Positions 7,964 through 15,590 are shown, counted from the first letter of the stretch. The stretch is 16,943 nucleotides of DNA from VGPE01 sp031431395 (GCA_031431395.1 JANPDJ010000154.1:1-16943), one strand, 5' to 3'. The notes: generated by a model not told the origin, from the sequence alone. Program-made: numbers and translations.

Positions 7964-9001
7964 TCAGCCCCGGCTCATCTCCATGATCGCATCGCGGTAG
8001 GCGAAGACGGCCGGCAGACCGCCGGTATGCACGAAGATCACCGTGTCGTCGCGCGTCAGTTCGCCCCGGCCAACCGCATCCACCAGTCCCGCCATCGCCT
8101 TGCCGGTGTAGACAGGGTCCAGCAGGAGCGCGTCCGTGCGCGCCGCGAGGCGCATCGCGGCCAGGCCCTCCGCGGAAGGACGCGCGTAACCTGGGCCGAT
8201 GTAGCCGTCCCGGTTGTCGATCTCGCCGGGCGCGATGCGTTGAGGCACGCCCAGCAAGTCCGCTGCGCGATTGGCCGAGTCTGCGATCAGCTCCGGCAGC
8301 GTTCCGTCCGACCAGCGGAGCGGGGTCACGCCCGTAACCCGCACGTCCCAGCCCAGCAGGCGGGCGCCCAGCTCGATCCCGCTCTGCGTGGGGCCTGCGG
8401 CCGCCAGCCAGATCCGCGTGGGATTGATTCCCATCGCCTCGCACTGCTCGTCAAGCTCCGTGACCATGTCGACGTAGCTCAGCGAGATGGGCGCGCACCA
8501 CGGGTCGATCTTGAACGCTCGCTTCCCCTGCGCGCGCAGTTCGTCCACCACGCGGTCCAGTTCACCGTGCATGACCGTGGCCATGTCCGGCTCGCTCGTG
8601 AACCGGACCTCTGCGCCCAGCCAGTAGTCCAGCAGGACATTGCCCTGGATTTCCTGCATCTCCGTGTTGCGCAGGACGAGGACGATCGGAATCCCCAGGC
8701 GCGCGGCGGCGGCGGCCGACTGGCGGCTCCAGTTCGACTGGATGTTCGCGCCGGTCACAAGCACCTCCGGCGAGTGCCGCAGCAGATCGCCGAGGACGAA
8801 CTCCAATTGGCGCGTCTTGTTGCCACCGAACGCGAGTCCCGTCAGGTCGTCGCGCTTGACGTAGATCGCCGGCCCGCCCAGGGAGGCGCTGAGGCGGGGC
8901 AGCGGCTCCAGCGGTGTCGGAAGGAGCGCCAGCTGGACGCGCGGCTGCCGCGCCAGCAACGCGCGGACGTGGGCTCTTGCCGCGGCTCGTGTTCCGGTCA
9001 T
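7964..9001 (-). CDS. PLP-dependent ACC deaminase/D-cysteine desulfhydrase family protein
   Basis: The product has 345 residues of the fold-type II PLP family that includes D-cysteine desulfhydrase, 1-aminocyclopropane-1-carboxylate deaminase and L-cysteate sulfo-lyase. Visible features: YVKRDDLTGLAFGGNKTRQLEF with the PLP lysine K62, a GANIQSNWSRQ stretch (85-94) where the family usually has IQSN(H/Q)xRQ, a phosphate loop reading AGPTQSG (202-208) in place of the usual GGTxAG, then DPVYTGKAMAGL (295-306) and VHTGGLPAVFAY (324-335). Fold and cofactor are secure; W91 and the altered phosphate loop suggest a substrate other than D-cysteine or ACC. The ATG overlaps the stop of the upstream ureohydrolase (ATGA), so translation is probably coupled and the two proteins likely work together. 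Expected reaction: ammonia release from an amino acid by alpha,beta-elimination or ring opening. Confidence 0.88.
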   Translation of the reverse strand: MTGTRAAARAHVRALLARQPRVQLALLPTPLEPLPRLSASLGGPAIYVKRDDLTGLAFGGNKTRQLEFVLGDLLRHSPEVLVTGANIQSNWSRQSAAAAARLGIPIVLVLRNTEMQEIQGNVLLDYWLGAEVRFTSEPDMATVMHGELDRVVDELRAQGKRAFKIDPWCAPISLSYVDMVTELDEQCEAMGINPTRIWLAAAGPTQSGIELGARLLGWDVRVTGVTPLRWSDGTLPELIADSANRAADLLGVPQRIAPGEIDNRDGYIGPGYARPSAEGLAAMRLAARTDALLLDPVYTGKAMAGLVDAVGRGELTRDDTVIFVHTGGLPAVFAYRDAIMEMSRG

Positions 9002-9957
9002 CGTCCGCTGCCCTCCGCCAGCCCCAGCGCCAGGATCGACACCAGCTCGTACACCACGTGCGATGCGGCGAGCGCCGTGATCTCGGCGTGGTCGTATGCC
9101 GGGGCGACCTCCACGACATCCGCGCCCACGAGCCGCAGTCCCAGGAGCCCGCGCAGGATCCCGAGCAGCTCGCGGCTGGTCATCCCGCCCGCTTCCGGGG
9201 TGCCCGTGCCGGGCGCGTGGGCCGGATCGAGCACGTCGATGTCCACCGAGACATAGACGGGCAGGTCGCCGACGCGCTCACGGATCCTGCTCACCACGCC
9301 GTCGATGCGCAGCGTCTCGAGATCCATGGACGTCACGATCCCGAACCCGAAGCCCGCGTCGTCCACGAGGTCGCCGGGCGCATAGATCGGTCCGCGGATG
9401 CCGACGTGCATGCACTGGTCCCGAGCAAGCAGCCCTTCCTCGAACGCGCGGCGGAACGGCGTCCCGTGCGTGTACGGAGCGCCAAAGTACGTGTCCCAGG
9501 TGTCGAGATGGGCGTCGAAGTGGACGAGCGCGATCGGGCCCCACTTCGCGTGGTGGGCGCGCAGAAGCGGCAGGGCGATCGTGTGGTCGCCGCCGATCGA
9601 GACGACGTGAGTCACATCAGCAAGCAGTTCCCGTGCGGCGCTCTCGATCGTCGCGATCGATTCCGCGATGTCGAATGGATTGGACGCGATATCGCCGGCG
9701 TCCACGACCTGCGCGACACGGAACGGCTGCACGTCGAGCGCCGGGTGGTAGGCGCGGATCAGGCGAGAGGCCGCGCGGACCGCAATCGGCCCGAAGCGGG
9801 CGCCCGGCCGGTACGAGGTGCCAGAATCGAAGGGCACTCCGACGACGGCGATGTCGGCACGCGGGACTTCGTCGCGGCGGGGCAGGCGCGCATAGGTAGA
9901 CGGTCCCGCGAACCGCGGGACCTTGAGGGCGTCGGTCTGTCCGACGGGCTCCGTCAT
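8998..9957 (-). CDS. Agmatinase/ureohydrolase (arginase family)
   Basis: The product has 319 residues, the length of bacterial agmatinases and guanidino-acid hydrolases. All dinuclear Mn ligands are present: IGGDHT (H125), FDAHLD (D148, H150, D152) and SVDIDVLDP (D239, D241). PYTHGTPF (H164) and E283 in VEVAPAYD also match. The N-terminal segment PRFAGPSTYARLPR and SGTSYRPGARFGP fit the agmatinase/guanidinobutyrase/guanidinopropionase branch more than true arginases. Reaction: hydrolysis of a guanidino compound to urea and an amine; agmatine to putrescine is the default, other guanidino substrates are possible. No Shine-Dalgarno precedes ATG 9957; instead an 11-codon leader ORF with AGGAGG ends in an ATGA overlap with it. 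No longer in-frame ATG, GTG or TTG exists nearby. It is coupled downstream to the PLP enzyme and lies 132 bp after the CoA ligase/GNAT gene on the same strand. Confidence 0.92.
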   Translation of the reverse strand: MTEPVGQTDALKVPRFAGPSTYARLPRRDEVPRADIAVVGVPFDSGTSYRPGARFGPIAVRAASRLIRAYHPALDVQPFRVAQVVDAGDIASNPFDIAESIATIESAARELLADVTHVVSIGGDHTIALPLLRAHHAKWGPIALVHFDAHLDTWDTYFGAPYTHGTPFRRAFEEGLLARDQCMHVGIRGPIYAPGDLVDDAGFGFGIVTSMDLETLRIDGVVSRIRERVGDLPVYVSVDIDVLDPAHAPGTGTPEAGGMTSRELLGILRGLLGLRLVGADVVEVAPAYDHAEITALAASHVVYELVSILALGLAEGSGR

Positions 9958-9989
9958 CGGGACGGCCTGTCTGCTGATGCACCTCGCAT
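9954..9989 (-). CDS. Putative 11-aa leader peptide ORF upstream of the ureohydrolase
   Basis: On the minus strand AGGAGG (10002-9997) is followed by seven bases and an ATG at 9989, the best ribosome binding site in the window. The ORF reads MRGASADRPSR and stops at TGA 9956-9954, overlapping the ureohydrolase ATG (9957) as ATGA. A GTG directly before the ATG could also start it. Three of eleven residues are Arg, coded CGA, AGG and CGA. The ureohydrolase has no binding site of its own, so its translation probably depends on this leader by termination-reinitiation. A sensing role for arginine or a polyamine is speculative; the coupling geometry is directly seen. Confidence 0.5.
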   Translation of the reverse strand: MRGASADRPSR

Positions 9990-9996
9990 CACGCGT

Positions 9997-10002
9997 CCTC
10001 CT
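9997..10002 (-). promoter_or_regulatory. Consensus Shine-Dalgarno AGGAGG of the leader ORF
   Basis: AGGAGG lies seven bases before the leader ATG but 39 bases before the ureohydrolase ATG, so it serves the leader rather than the enzyme directly. Confidence 0.65.
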
Positions 10003-10089
10003 GAGCCACCGGGCGGGAATGGGGATCTGGGACGAGTATCAGGGTAGGCCGATCGGGCGCGAGTGCGCGTGTGACTTCCGCGCGCAGCG

Positions 10090-12849
10090 CTAGAGGCGCA
10101 GTTCGGCCCGGACAGTGGGATCGCCAAGGTTCTCCTCGGTGATCGTGAAGCCGGTGGATTCAGCGGTCCGGCGCATCCCCATGTTGCCCGCCAGCAATTC
10201 CGCCCAGATCAATTCCAGGCCCTCGTCGCGACCGACGCGAACCAGCCGCCGGAGCAGTTCCGAGCCCAGCCCGCGATGCTGCCATTTGTCGGCCACGATG
10301 ACGGCGAACTCGGCCGCGGGACGTGCATGCGCCTTCGAAAGCCGTCCAACCGCCACGATCCGCCGCTCGCCCGCCGTATCCGTCTCCTCGACCACCAAGG
10401 CGATCTCGCGGTCGTAATCGTTGAAGCAGACGCGCACCAGGCGTTCGTGCGCCGTCCGCTGCGAGAGCCCCAGGAACTGGAAGTAGCGCGAATAGACCGT
10501 CTCCTCGGTCAGGCCCGCGTGGAACTTGACGACCAGCGGCTCGTCCTCCGGACGGATCGGCCGGATGAGGAACGTGGAACCGTCCGCGGCCGTCCACGGC
10601 CCCACGTACTGCACGGGGTAGGGCCGGATCGCGGGTCGCGGAAGGTCCGCCTGGGAGAGCGCGGGATCGTGGAGCACGATCCGCGCGTCCAGGGCGATCA
10701 GCCCCTCCGGTGACGCCAGCAGAGGATTGATGTCGATCTCGTTGATCCAGCGCTGCTCCACCACGAGCAGGCTGAACCGGACAAGGAGCTGCTCCAGCGC
10801 TTCGGGATCCACGGGCCGGCGCCCGCGAATGCCGTCGAGAGCGCCCGAGATGACCGTGCGTTCGATCATCCGCCGGGCCAGCGTGGTGGTCAGCGGCGGC
10901 AGCCCCAGCGCGTGGTCGCGATACAGCTCCACGAGATCGCCGCCCATGCCGAAGAGGATCACCGGCCCGAACTGCGCGTCGATCGACGAGCCGACGATCA
11001 ACTCGTAGCCGGTGCGCTGGATCATGGGCTGGACGGTCACGCCGTCGAATGCCTCCTCGCCGTGCCCCGTCACCACGGCTGCCCGGATCGTGCGCCACGC
11101 CCCGCGCACGGCCGCCTCGTCCACCACGTTCAGGGCAACACCGCCGACGTCGGTCTTGTGGGTGATCGTGCGGCTGTGGAGTTTGACCACGACCGGAAAC
11201 CCGATGACGGTGGCGGCAGCCTCCGCCTCGTCGGGCGTCGTCGCGATCCGTGTGTCGGTGACCGGGATGCCGTACGCGGACAGGACGGCCTTGGACTCCA
11301 CTTCGGTGAGGAGCGTCCGCCCGGCGTCGCGCGCCGCGTCGATGACGTCGGTGGCGCGCGTGCGGCTCACCGCCCCGTCCGCGTCGTAGGGCAGCACGGG
11401 CGTCTCATAGAGGAGACGCAGGCTCGCCGATGACTGCCAGAGGTAGTTGAACATCCGGACCGCCGTATCCGGGTAGTCGAACGTGGGGATGCCGGCACGG
11501 CGGAGGATGTCCGTGCCTTCGGCCACGTCCCGGCCGCCCATCCACGAGGCCAGGACCGGCTTGCCACGAATGCTTGCGTAGGGGACGAGTTCACGCGCGG
11601 TGCCCGTCGCATCGGTCATGGCCTGGGGCGTGAGGATTACCAGCACGCCGTCGGCAGCGGGGTCCGCGGCCGAGATCTTCAGCGCCTCCGCGTACCGCTC
11701 GGGCGGCGCATCGCCGAGGATGTCGACGGGGTTGTTGTGACTCCATGCGGCAGGAAGGACAGCATCAAGGGCCGCCATCGTCGCCGTCGAAAGCTCGGTG
11801 GGGCGGCCCCCGCCGCCGACGAGTGCGTCCGTCGCGAGGACGCCCGGACCGCCGGCGTTCGTGACGATCGTGAGGTTGGGGCCCTGCGGCCGGGGCTGGC
11901 GAGCGAGCACCTCCGCCATGCCGAACAGGTCCGAGATGCGGTCCACGCGCAGGACGCCGACGCGGCGGAAGGCCGCATCCAGGACCTCGTCGGAGCCCGT
12001 CAGCGATCCCGTGTGGGAGGCCGCGGCCCTGGCTGCCTGTGCCGTCCGGCCGGCCTTGATCACGATGATGGGCTTCGTCAGCGCAACCTCGCGCGCCGCC
12101 GAGAGGAACGCTCGCGCGTCCCCGATGGTCTCCATGTAGATGAGGATGCTGCCGGTGTGAGGGTCGTCGCCGAAATAGTTGATGACGTCGCCCCAGCCCA
12201 CATCGAGCATGGAGCCCAGGGACACCACGGAGCTGAAACCCACACCCTCCTGGGCACTCCAATCCAGAACGGCCGTCAGAAGGGCGCCGCTCTGGCTGAC
12301 GAAACCCACGGATCCGCGCGCTGCGAGGCCCGCGGCGAACGTGGCGTTGAGGCCACGAACGGGGTTCATCACCCCCAGGCAGTTCGGACCGACAACCCGG
12401 ATGCGCGCCTCGCGCGCCACGGCCAGCACCCGGCGCTCCAGGTCCGCCCCGGCGGCGCCGATCTCCCGGAAACCCGCGGAGATGATGATCGCGGCCCTGA
12501 CCCCGGCCGCGGCACAGTCGGCCATGACGTCCGGCACGGTGGCCGCCGGAGTGACGATCACGGCCAGGTCCACCGGCCCACCGATTGCAGCAAGCGAGGG
12601 GTACGTGCGAATCCCCAGCACGCTGCTCCGGCCGGGGTTGACCGGGTAGACCGTCCCGCCGAACGGGCTGCTGATGAGATTCCAGAGGACGGTGCGGCCA
12701 ACGCTGCCCGGCTTCTCCGTCGCGCCGATCACCGCCACGGAGCGCGGTCGGAACAGTGGGTCCAGTGGGTCGCGGGTGGCGTGTAGGAGGTCGGACGCAC
12801 GGTCCGCCGCCGGACGGAGCAACTCCCAGCCGTCAACGGGTTCGCTCAC
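10090..12849 (-). CDS. Acetate-CoA ligase (ADP-forming)-like / GNAT acetyltransferase fusion (Pat/PatZ type)
   Basis: From GTG 12849 the product has 919 residues. GGAAGGAAGG (12855-12864) sits five bases upstream, which decides this start over an ATG at 12972 that adds 41 low-complexity residues. Domain order: CoA-binding Rossmann domain (about 28-125, PRSVAVIGATEKPGSVG), succinyl-CoA-ligase-like domain (about 145-430, GPNCLG at 154-159, SHTGSLTGS with H279), ATP-grasp (about 510-730, TEVESKAVLSAYGIPV, INEIDINPLL) and a C-terminal GNAT domain (about 755-915, acetyl-CoA loop WQHRGLG at 856-862). This is the architecture of protein lysine acetyltransferases Pat/PatZ, which tune acyl-CoA synthetases. 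As I recall, Salmonella Pat lost the catalytic phospho-His in its ligase part, whereas here the SHTG His is present, so ligase activity is possible. It is the first gene of the minus-strand run that continues with the ureohydrolase, and is divergent from the D-threonine-aldolase-like gene. Confidence 0.9.
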   Translation of the reverse strand: MSEPVDGWELLRPAADRASDLLHATRDPLDPLFRPRSVAVIGATEKPGSVGRTVLWNLISSPFGGTVYPVNPGRSSVLGIRTYPSLAAIGGPVDLAVIVTPAATVPDVMADCAAAGVRAAIIISAGFREIGAAGADLERRVLAVAREARIRVVGPNCLGVMNPVRGLNATFAAGLAARGSVGFVSQSGALLTAVLDWSAQEGVGFSSVVSLGSMLDVGWGDVINYFGDDPHTGSILIYMETIGDARAFLSAAREVALTKPIIVIKAGRTAQAARAAASHTGSLTGSDEVLDAAFRRVGVLRVDRISDLFGMAEVLARQPRPQGPNLTIVTNAGGPGVLATDALVGGGGRPTELSTATMAALDAVLPAAWSHNNPVDILGDAPPERYAEALKISAADPAADGVLVILTPQAMTDATGTARELVPYASIRGKPVLASWMGGRDVAEGTDILRRAGIPTFDYPDTAVRMFNYLWQSSASLRLLYETPVLPYDADGAVSRTRATDVIDAARDAGRTLLTEVESKAVLSAYGIPVTDTRIATTPDEAEAAATVIGFPVVVKLHSRTITHKTDVGGVALNVVDEAAVRGAWRTIRAAVVTGHGEEAFDGVTVQPMIQRTGYELIVGSSIDAQFGPVILFGMGGDLVELYRDHALGLPPLTTTLARRMIERTVISGALDGIRGRRPVDPEALEQLLVRFSLLVVEQRWINEIDINPLLASPEGLIALDARIVLHDPALSQADLPRPAIRPYPVQYVGPWTAADGSTFLIRPIRPEDEPLVVKFHAGLTEETVYSRYFQFLGLSQRTAHERLVRVCFNDYDREIALVVEETDTAGERRIVAVGRLSKAHARPAAEFAVIVADKWQHRGLGSELLRRLVRVGRDEGLELIWAELLAGNMGMRRTAESTGFTITEENLGDPTVRAELRL

Positions 12850-12899
12850 CGGCGCCTTCCTTCCGCGCACGTCCGGCGTCTGGCCGCACGCACTCCGGG

Positions 12900-12905
12900 A
12901 TCGTA
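12900..12905 (-). promoter_or_regulatory. Weak -10-like TACGAT upstream of the CoA ligase/GNAT gene
   Basis: On the minus strand TACGAT matches four of six -10 consensus positions, about 50 bases before the GTG at 12849, in the 215-bp divergent spacer. No matching -35 hexamer is visible, so this is only a candidate. Confidence 0.2.
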
Positions 12906-13064
12906 CCGCCGGGGTGGCTGTGGCGCGGCCGGAACACGGGTGGCGGAGGCGTGGGAAACTCGAGGCGTCCATCGCGCGGACGCTTCCGGCCGACTGCGAC
13001 AGGCCGGCCGGCGATCCGTGCAGTCCGTCACCGGGTGTCTCACCAACCGAGGGAGTTCGTCCAC

Positions 13065-14249
13065 ATGCGCGATCCCGCGTCCCTGATCACCGAAGCCCAT
13101 GCGCGCGTCCTCGAGACGTACGGTTCGGCTATCGGGAGCGATCGCCACGACTTGATCACGCCGGCCCTCGTGCTGGATCTCGACATCCTCCGCGAGAACC
13201 TGGCGTACATGCAGTCGCGGCTGCCGGAGATGGCCACGCGGATCCGCGGCCACGTGAAGAACCACAAGAGCCCCCACATCGCGCGCATGCAGATGGAGTC
13301 CGGCGCGTTCGGCGTCGTCTCGGCCACGATCTGGGAGGCGATCGTGATGGCGCGCGCCGGGATCGACGAGATCCTCGTCGCCAACGAACTCGTGGTCCCA
13401 CAGAAGCGGCGGGCGGCTGCACTCCTCGCTCGCGAGGTCAACCTCCAGGTCTGCGTGGACGACATCGGCGACGCCGAGGCGCTGTCCGCGGAGGCCATCA
13501 GGGCCGGGAGCACGATCGGCGTCCTCGTCGAGGTCGAAGTGGGGCTCCACCGGTGCGGCGTTGATTCCCCTGAGCAGGCGCTAGCCGTCGCGCGACGCGT
13601 GGCCGATCTTCCGGGCCTGCGGCTCGAGGGCATCGAGGGGTACGAGGGTCACTGCGTCTTCGAACTGGATCGCGAGAAGCGGCACGCGCTCCAGCGAACC
13701 GCGGTCGACTACCTGGTGAGCGTCGCCGACCACCTCCGGGCGAACGGGATCGAGGTCCGCGTCCTTTCGGGCGGCGGCACCTCCACCGTGTTCTGGACGG
13801 GCATGGATCCGCGCATGACCGAGATCCAGCTGGGTTCCTACGCGACGAACGACGACTACCACGCGCTCCTGGAGCCCGGGTTCAAGAAGGCGACGAGTGC
13901 CGTCGTCACGGTCATCAGTCGCGGCAAGGACCGGCTGGTGCTGAACCTCGGCAAGAAGACGTTCGGCTCAGCCGAAGTCGGCGCGCACGCCTCGCCCCCG
14001 GGCATCGTGGGCTACGACCTCGTCCCCAACCGGTTCGACGAGGAGCACGCGACCTATGTCGCGGACGCGAGCTGCGACCTCAAGGTGGGCGACGTGGTGG
14101 ACTTCCACCTGGGCTACACCCCGTACGCAGTGAACTACTTTGAGGCCTATCACGTGCTCGAAGGCGGCAAGGTCGTGGACATCTGGCCGATCATCCCGCG
14201 CGGGCCGCTCCACCACAACCTGCTCGGGGAACTCGAGGCAGGCCGCTGA
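13065..14249 (+). CDS. D-threonine aldolase/D-serine dehydratase-like PLP enzyme (fold type III) with altered metal site
   Basis: The product has 394 residues from ATG 13065, with GAGGGAG about nine bases upstream; the open frame extends further upstream but without family-like sequence. The alanine-racemase-type barrel is recognised by TPALVLDLDILRENLAYMQ (32-50), then GHVKNHKSP with the PLP lysine (K65; the family has RPHVKTHK), VEVEVGLHRCGV, GIEGYEGHC, LSGGGTSTVF and the C-terminal domain ending VVDIWPIIPRG. In D-threonine aldolases and D-serine dehydratases a His-x-Cys/Asp pair near the C-terminus binds a divalent metal. The matching stretch here reads LGYTPYAVNYFEAYHV (349-364), with Tyr and Pro at those places, so the metal site seems lost. 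The reaction may therefore differ (aldol cleavage, dehydration or racemisation of a D- or beta-hydroxy amino acid). The metallophosphoesterase follows 73 bp downstream on the same strand. Confidence 0.85.
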   Translation: MRDPASLITEAHARVLETYGSAIGSDRHDLITPALVLDLDILRENLAYMQSRLPEMATRIRGHVKNHKSPHIARMQMESGAFGVVSATIWEAIVMARAGIDEILVANELVVPQKRRAAALLAREVNLQVCVDDIGDAEALSAEAIRAGSTIGVLVEVEVGLHRCGVDSPEQALAVARRVADLPGLRLEGIEGYEGHCVFELDREKRHALQRTAVDYLVSVADHLRANGIEVRVLSGGGTSTVFWTGMDPRMTEIQLGSYATNDDYHALLEPGFKKATSAVVTVISRGKDRLVLNLGKKTFGSAEVGAHASPPGIVGYDLVPNRFDEEHATYVADASCDLKVGDVVDFHLGYTPYAVNYFEAYHVLEGGKVVDIWPIIPRGPLHHNLLGELEAGR

Positions 14250-14275
14250 CCGCCGGCGGTCGCGCCACAGGGCCC

Positions 14276-14315
14276 GCGGGCCGGCCGGGAACGGTTCGCG
14301 AGCCGGCGGGCCCGC
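14276..14315 (+). repeat. Long GC-rich inverted repeat (hairpin) between the PLP enzyme and metallophosphoesterase genes
   Basis: Arms 14276-14289 and 14302-14315 pair over 14 positions with two mismatches around a 12-base loop. It ends eight bases before ATG 14323. There is no T-run, so it could be an mRNA-stabilising, attenuating or start-masking hairpin rather than a terminator. The surrounding DNA is extremely GC-rich, so chance pairing is possible. Confidence 0.4.
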
Positions 14316-14322
14316 ACCTCGA

Positions 14323-15216
14323 ATGGCGGAGACCATGACGACGATCCGGCTGGCCGTCGTTTCCGATCCGCACCTCGTTCCCCCGGGCACGACTGCGACC
14401 GGGTCGTGGCACAACACCCTCGAGTTCGAGACCGCACTGCCGCGGTTCGAGCTGGCGTTGCGGCAATGCGCCGCTGGCAATCCGGATGCGATCGTGGCGC
14501 TCGGCGACATCGCCAACGACGGCGACGTTGCCTCCCACGATGTCGCGGTCGTACGCTTCGCCGCGGCCGGACCGACGGCCTGGCTCGTGCCCGGGAACCA
14601 CGACACCCGCGGCCCGGACGCCGGACAAGGCCTCGAGAATGCGGTCCGGCGCTTGGCTTCCGCGACAACGCACGTCCCACCGACTGGTGGCGTCGAATGG
14701 CGGGGGCTGGGCATCGCCGGCGTGGGGCTGAGCCACGAGGACCGGGGCTACCGGCCCCGCCTGGACGGTGGCCTTGGGCAGGACGTGGCATCGGACCGCC
14801 TCCTTCTGGTCCTGTCACACTTCCCGCTGGTCTCGCTGGAGGGCGAGGTGGAAGCGGCCGGCTGGAAGTACGCGGGTGATCTCGCCGGCCTCGCCGGGGT
14901 TGCCCGGCCGCTGCTGGCGCGCGACGGGCCCACGATCGCCCTGCACGGCCATCTCCATCTCGGCTCATCGCTGATCGACGGCCGAGTGCTGCAGATCGGG
15001 TGCTCACCGTTGATCGAAGCGCCGTTCGAGATCACGCATCTCGTGATCGCCACGCTGGAAGAGCGCACGATCGAGGTCGCGCTCCGCCGGGAGCAGATCT
15101 GGCCGACCGACGGCATCGCGGCGTGGCCCCAGCTCACGCCCGCACGCCAGGCCTGGCGCTACGACGGCCGAGGCTGGCGAGCGCTCGATCCACGCGAAGC
15201 CTCGTTCATGCCGTGA
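14323..15216 (+). CDS. Calcineurin-like metallophosphoesterase (Icc/CpdA-like)
   Basis: The product has 297 residues from ATG 14323; ATG 14335 is equally possible (GGAG lies just before it, rather close). All metallophosphoesterase blocks are present in order: VVSDPHL (D15, H17), GDIANDG (D62), GNHD (N92, H93), LSHFPL (H166) and LHGHLHLG (H210, H212). This set supplies both metals, so an active hydrolase is expected. Class III phosphodiesterases such as CpdA share the size and motif order; they cleave cyclic nucleotides or other phosphodiesters, but substrate cannot be read here. No signal peptide or membrane segment is seen. It follows the D-threonine-aldolase-like gene by 73 bp containing a strong inverted repeat, so it may be co-transcribed but separately controlled. 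A gene-free region follows. Confidence 0.9.
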   Translation: MAETMTTIRLAVVSDPHLVPPGTTATGSWHNTLEFETALPRFELALRQCAAGNPDAIVALGDIANDGDVASHDVAVVRFAAAGPTAWLVPGNHDTRGPDAGQGLENAVRRLASATTHVPPTGGVEWRGLGIAGVGLSHEDRGYRPRLDGGLGQDVASDRLLLVLSHFPLVSLEGEVEAAGWKYAGDLAGLAGVARPLLARDGPTIALHGHLHLGSSLIDGRVLQIGCSPLIEAPFEITHLVIATLEERTIEVALRREQIWPTDGIAAWPQLTPARQAWRYDGRGWRALDPREASFMP

Positions 15217-15217
15217 A

Positions 15218-15252
15218 CGGCGCACGGAGCTCGCCCGCAGGGCGGGGCGCCG
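15218..15252 (+). terminator. Nested hairpin after the metallophosphoesterase stop, candidate terminator
   Basis: Two bases after the stop codon, CGGCGC (15218-15223) pairs with GCGCCG (15247-15252), and inside it CGCCC (15232-15236) pairs with GGGCG (15240-15244) around GCA. It is followed by CGTTTCGT, a very poor T-tract. Its position at the gene end supports a terminator role. Confidence 0.4.
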
Positions 15253-15590
15253 CGTTTCGTCGGACGGTCGGACCAGGAGGGACCGTGGACGCCCCCCGCC
15301 AGACCCCTCGGGTCGTGGTCTGATTCCCGTACGCATGGAAACGTTGAGCGGCACCCAACGCGACCACCCGATCAACGGCCCGGCAGCAAATGAACTGCAG
15401 GTTCACGGCGGACCCGCGCCGATCCCTCTCGGGGTCTCCAGGGGGCCGGAAGTTAAACCGGAGTTACGAAACCGACCGGACGGAGGGTCTCGGCGTCCCT
15501 CCAACACCAGCCTTGTGAATTCCCGCTTGATTTCAGTCTCGGGGGCGGCCCTCGCGACGGCGGCCCCGTGTTGAAGGCCCCCCGCCCGCC

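Noticed and set aside
8027..10047. Long plus-strand frames opposite the PLP enzyme and ureohydrolase genes
   Set aside because: The minus-strand proteins have complete catalytic motifs; the plus frames are low-complexity shadows.
12756..13064. N-terminal extension of the D-threonine-aldolase-like gene (start at 12756)
   Set aside because: The extra 103 residues are Arg/Gly/Pro-rich and overlap the divergent CoA ligase gene. ATG 13065 has a Shine-Dalgarno and matches the family start.
15441..15475. Imperfect direct repeat CCGGAAGTTA / CCGGAGTTAC, considered as an operator, CRISPR-like or attachment site
   Set aside because: Only two imperfect short copies, no spacer regularity, and no duplicate of the tRNA 3' end elsewhere in the window to suggest an integration site.
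15335..15574. 79-codon ORF in the region upstream of tRNA-Gln
   Set aside because: No ribosome site, no recognisable motif, and a Pro/Arg/Ser-rich composition typical of chance frames.
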